Of a DNA stretch of 42,211 nt, positions 41,857 to 42,211 are shown piece after piece; within the stretch, counting starts at the first letter, position 1; each line of letters begins with the position of its first letter. The notes beneath the pieces were generated by a model that saw only the letters and a list, made by a program, of their open reading frames with translations, had not been told where the DNA came from and did no database searches. Source of the DNA: Pseudomonas sp. Leaf48 (GTDB lineage Bacteria > Pseudomonadota > Gammaproteobacteria > Pseudomonadales > Pseudomonadaceae); the NCBI RefSeq assembly GCF_001421885.1, contig NZ_LMLH01000032.1:5071-47281 (forward strand), read 5' to 3'. The position numbers and the translations under genes are program-made.

Positions 41857-42211
41857 AGCCCTCACCCCAGCCCTCTCCCGGAGGGAGAGGGAGCCGATCG
41901 GGGGATATTGGACGTATCCTTCGACCTGAAAATACTTTGCCGAATCCTTAATCGATGAAATGTATCAGGTCGCATAATTTTCTGAGACAACTCGGTCGGC
42001 TCCCTCTTGGCGTTCCGACTTTTCGGGAGGGATACTTCCTCGAATCCATAATCGATGACATGTATCAGGTCGGATAATTTCCTGAGACAACTCGGGCGGC
42101 TCCCTCCTGGCGTTCCGACTTTTCGGGAGGGATACTTCCTCGAATCCATAATCGATGACATGTATCAGGTCGGATAGATACACCGAGGAACCTTGAGCGA
42201 GCATGCTCGCG
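41857..42211. repeat. 100-bp tandem repeat ending at the window edge
   Basis: No gene is seen from 41789 to the end. An inverted CTCTCCCGGAGGGAGAG hairpin opens the block. The motif CGAATCC(A/T)TAATCGATGA recurs with AATCC at 41943, 42043 and 42143, an exact 100-base period. Each full unit also carries TGTATCAGGTCG(C/G)ATA and CGTTCCGACTTTTCGGGAGG. The third unit is cut off near 42178 and is followed by a partial GAGCATGCTCGCG REP at the window edge. Confidence 0.88.

Overview
The window looks like a piece of a Pseudomonas chromosome from the P. fluorescens lineage. The DNA is GC-rich, and the intergenic gaps are full of REP-type palindromes (GAGCATGCTCGC, GGGCAAGCCCGC and CCAGCAAGCCGG flavours) with their own REP-associated transposase. 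Several protein families typical of Pseudomonas are present (DUF2790, DUF3313, Pcs, LigD, Ohr). No rRNA, tRNA, phage genes or CRISPR array were seen. All identifications come from reading the sequence and from family knowledge; no database search was possible.

Positions 1 to 12 kb hold an indole-3-acetic acid (IAA) catabolic locus. A minus-strand operon reads iacA-iacB-iacI-iacH-iacC-iacD-iacE-iacF (10082 down to 3214) with tight coupling, including ATGA overlaps. The flavin reductase iacG (307-816) is detached from it. Between iacF and iacG sit a FeaR-like AraC regulator and a FixJ/NarL-type response regulator. A cytoplasmic double-PAS histidine kinase is divergent from iacA. Together these suggest two-component control of auxin breakdown, and no MarR-type iacR is present.

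Positions 12.3 to 16 kb hold an aromatic amine dehydrogenase cluster, aauB-aauE-aauD-aauA, encoding a periplasmic tryptophan tryptophylquinone (TTQ) enzyme, followed by a monohaem c-type cytochrome. The enzyme type oxidises tryptamine, tyramine and phenethylamine to aldehydes. The placement therefore suggests an amine-to-IAA-to-catechol module; the aldehyde dehydrogenase and the catechol genes are not in the window.

Positions 16 to 21 kb start with a RAYT transposase nested in REP repeats. This abuts a decapitated haem operon: a 54-codon C-terminal remnant of hmuS/phuS, then intact hmuT-hmuU-hmuV and a ChaN-like lipoprotein gene. Positions 21 to 29 kb carry a SCO1/PCu(A)C copper-delivery pair, ohr, a PotE-like antiporter with an AdiA-family decarboxylase (probably the LdcA/LdcX lysine/cadaverine pair), and small or unknown genes including a DUF3313 lipoprotein.

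Positions 29 to 42 kb carry ligD, a DUF533 protein, phosphatidylcholine synthase, a frameshifted methyltransferase gene, a DUF4242 protein, an AraC regulator, a CcdA-thioredoxin (DipZ-like) membrane protein, two small secreted proteins divergent from an OmpR/EnvZ-type two-component system, and a second methyltransferase. The gap upstream of that two-component system contains a duplicated array of GATAC half-sites that looks like its operator. The window ends in a 100-bp tandem repeat.
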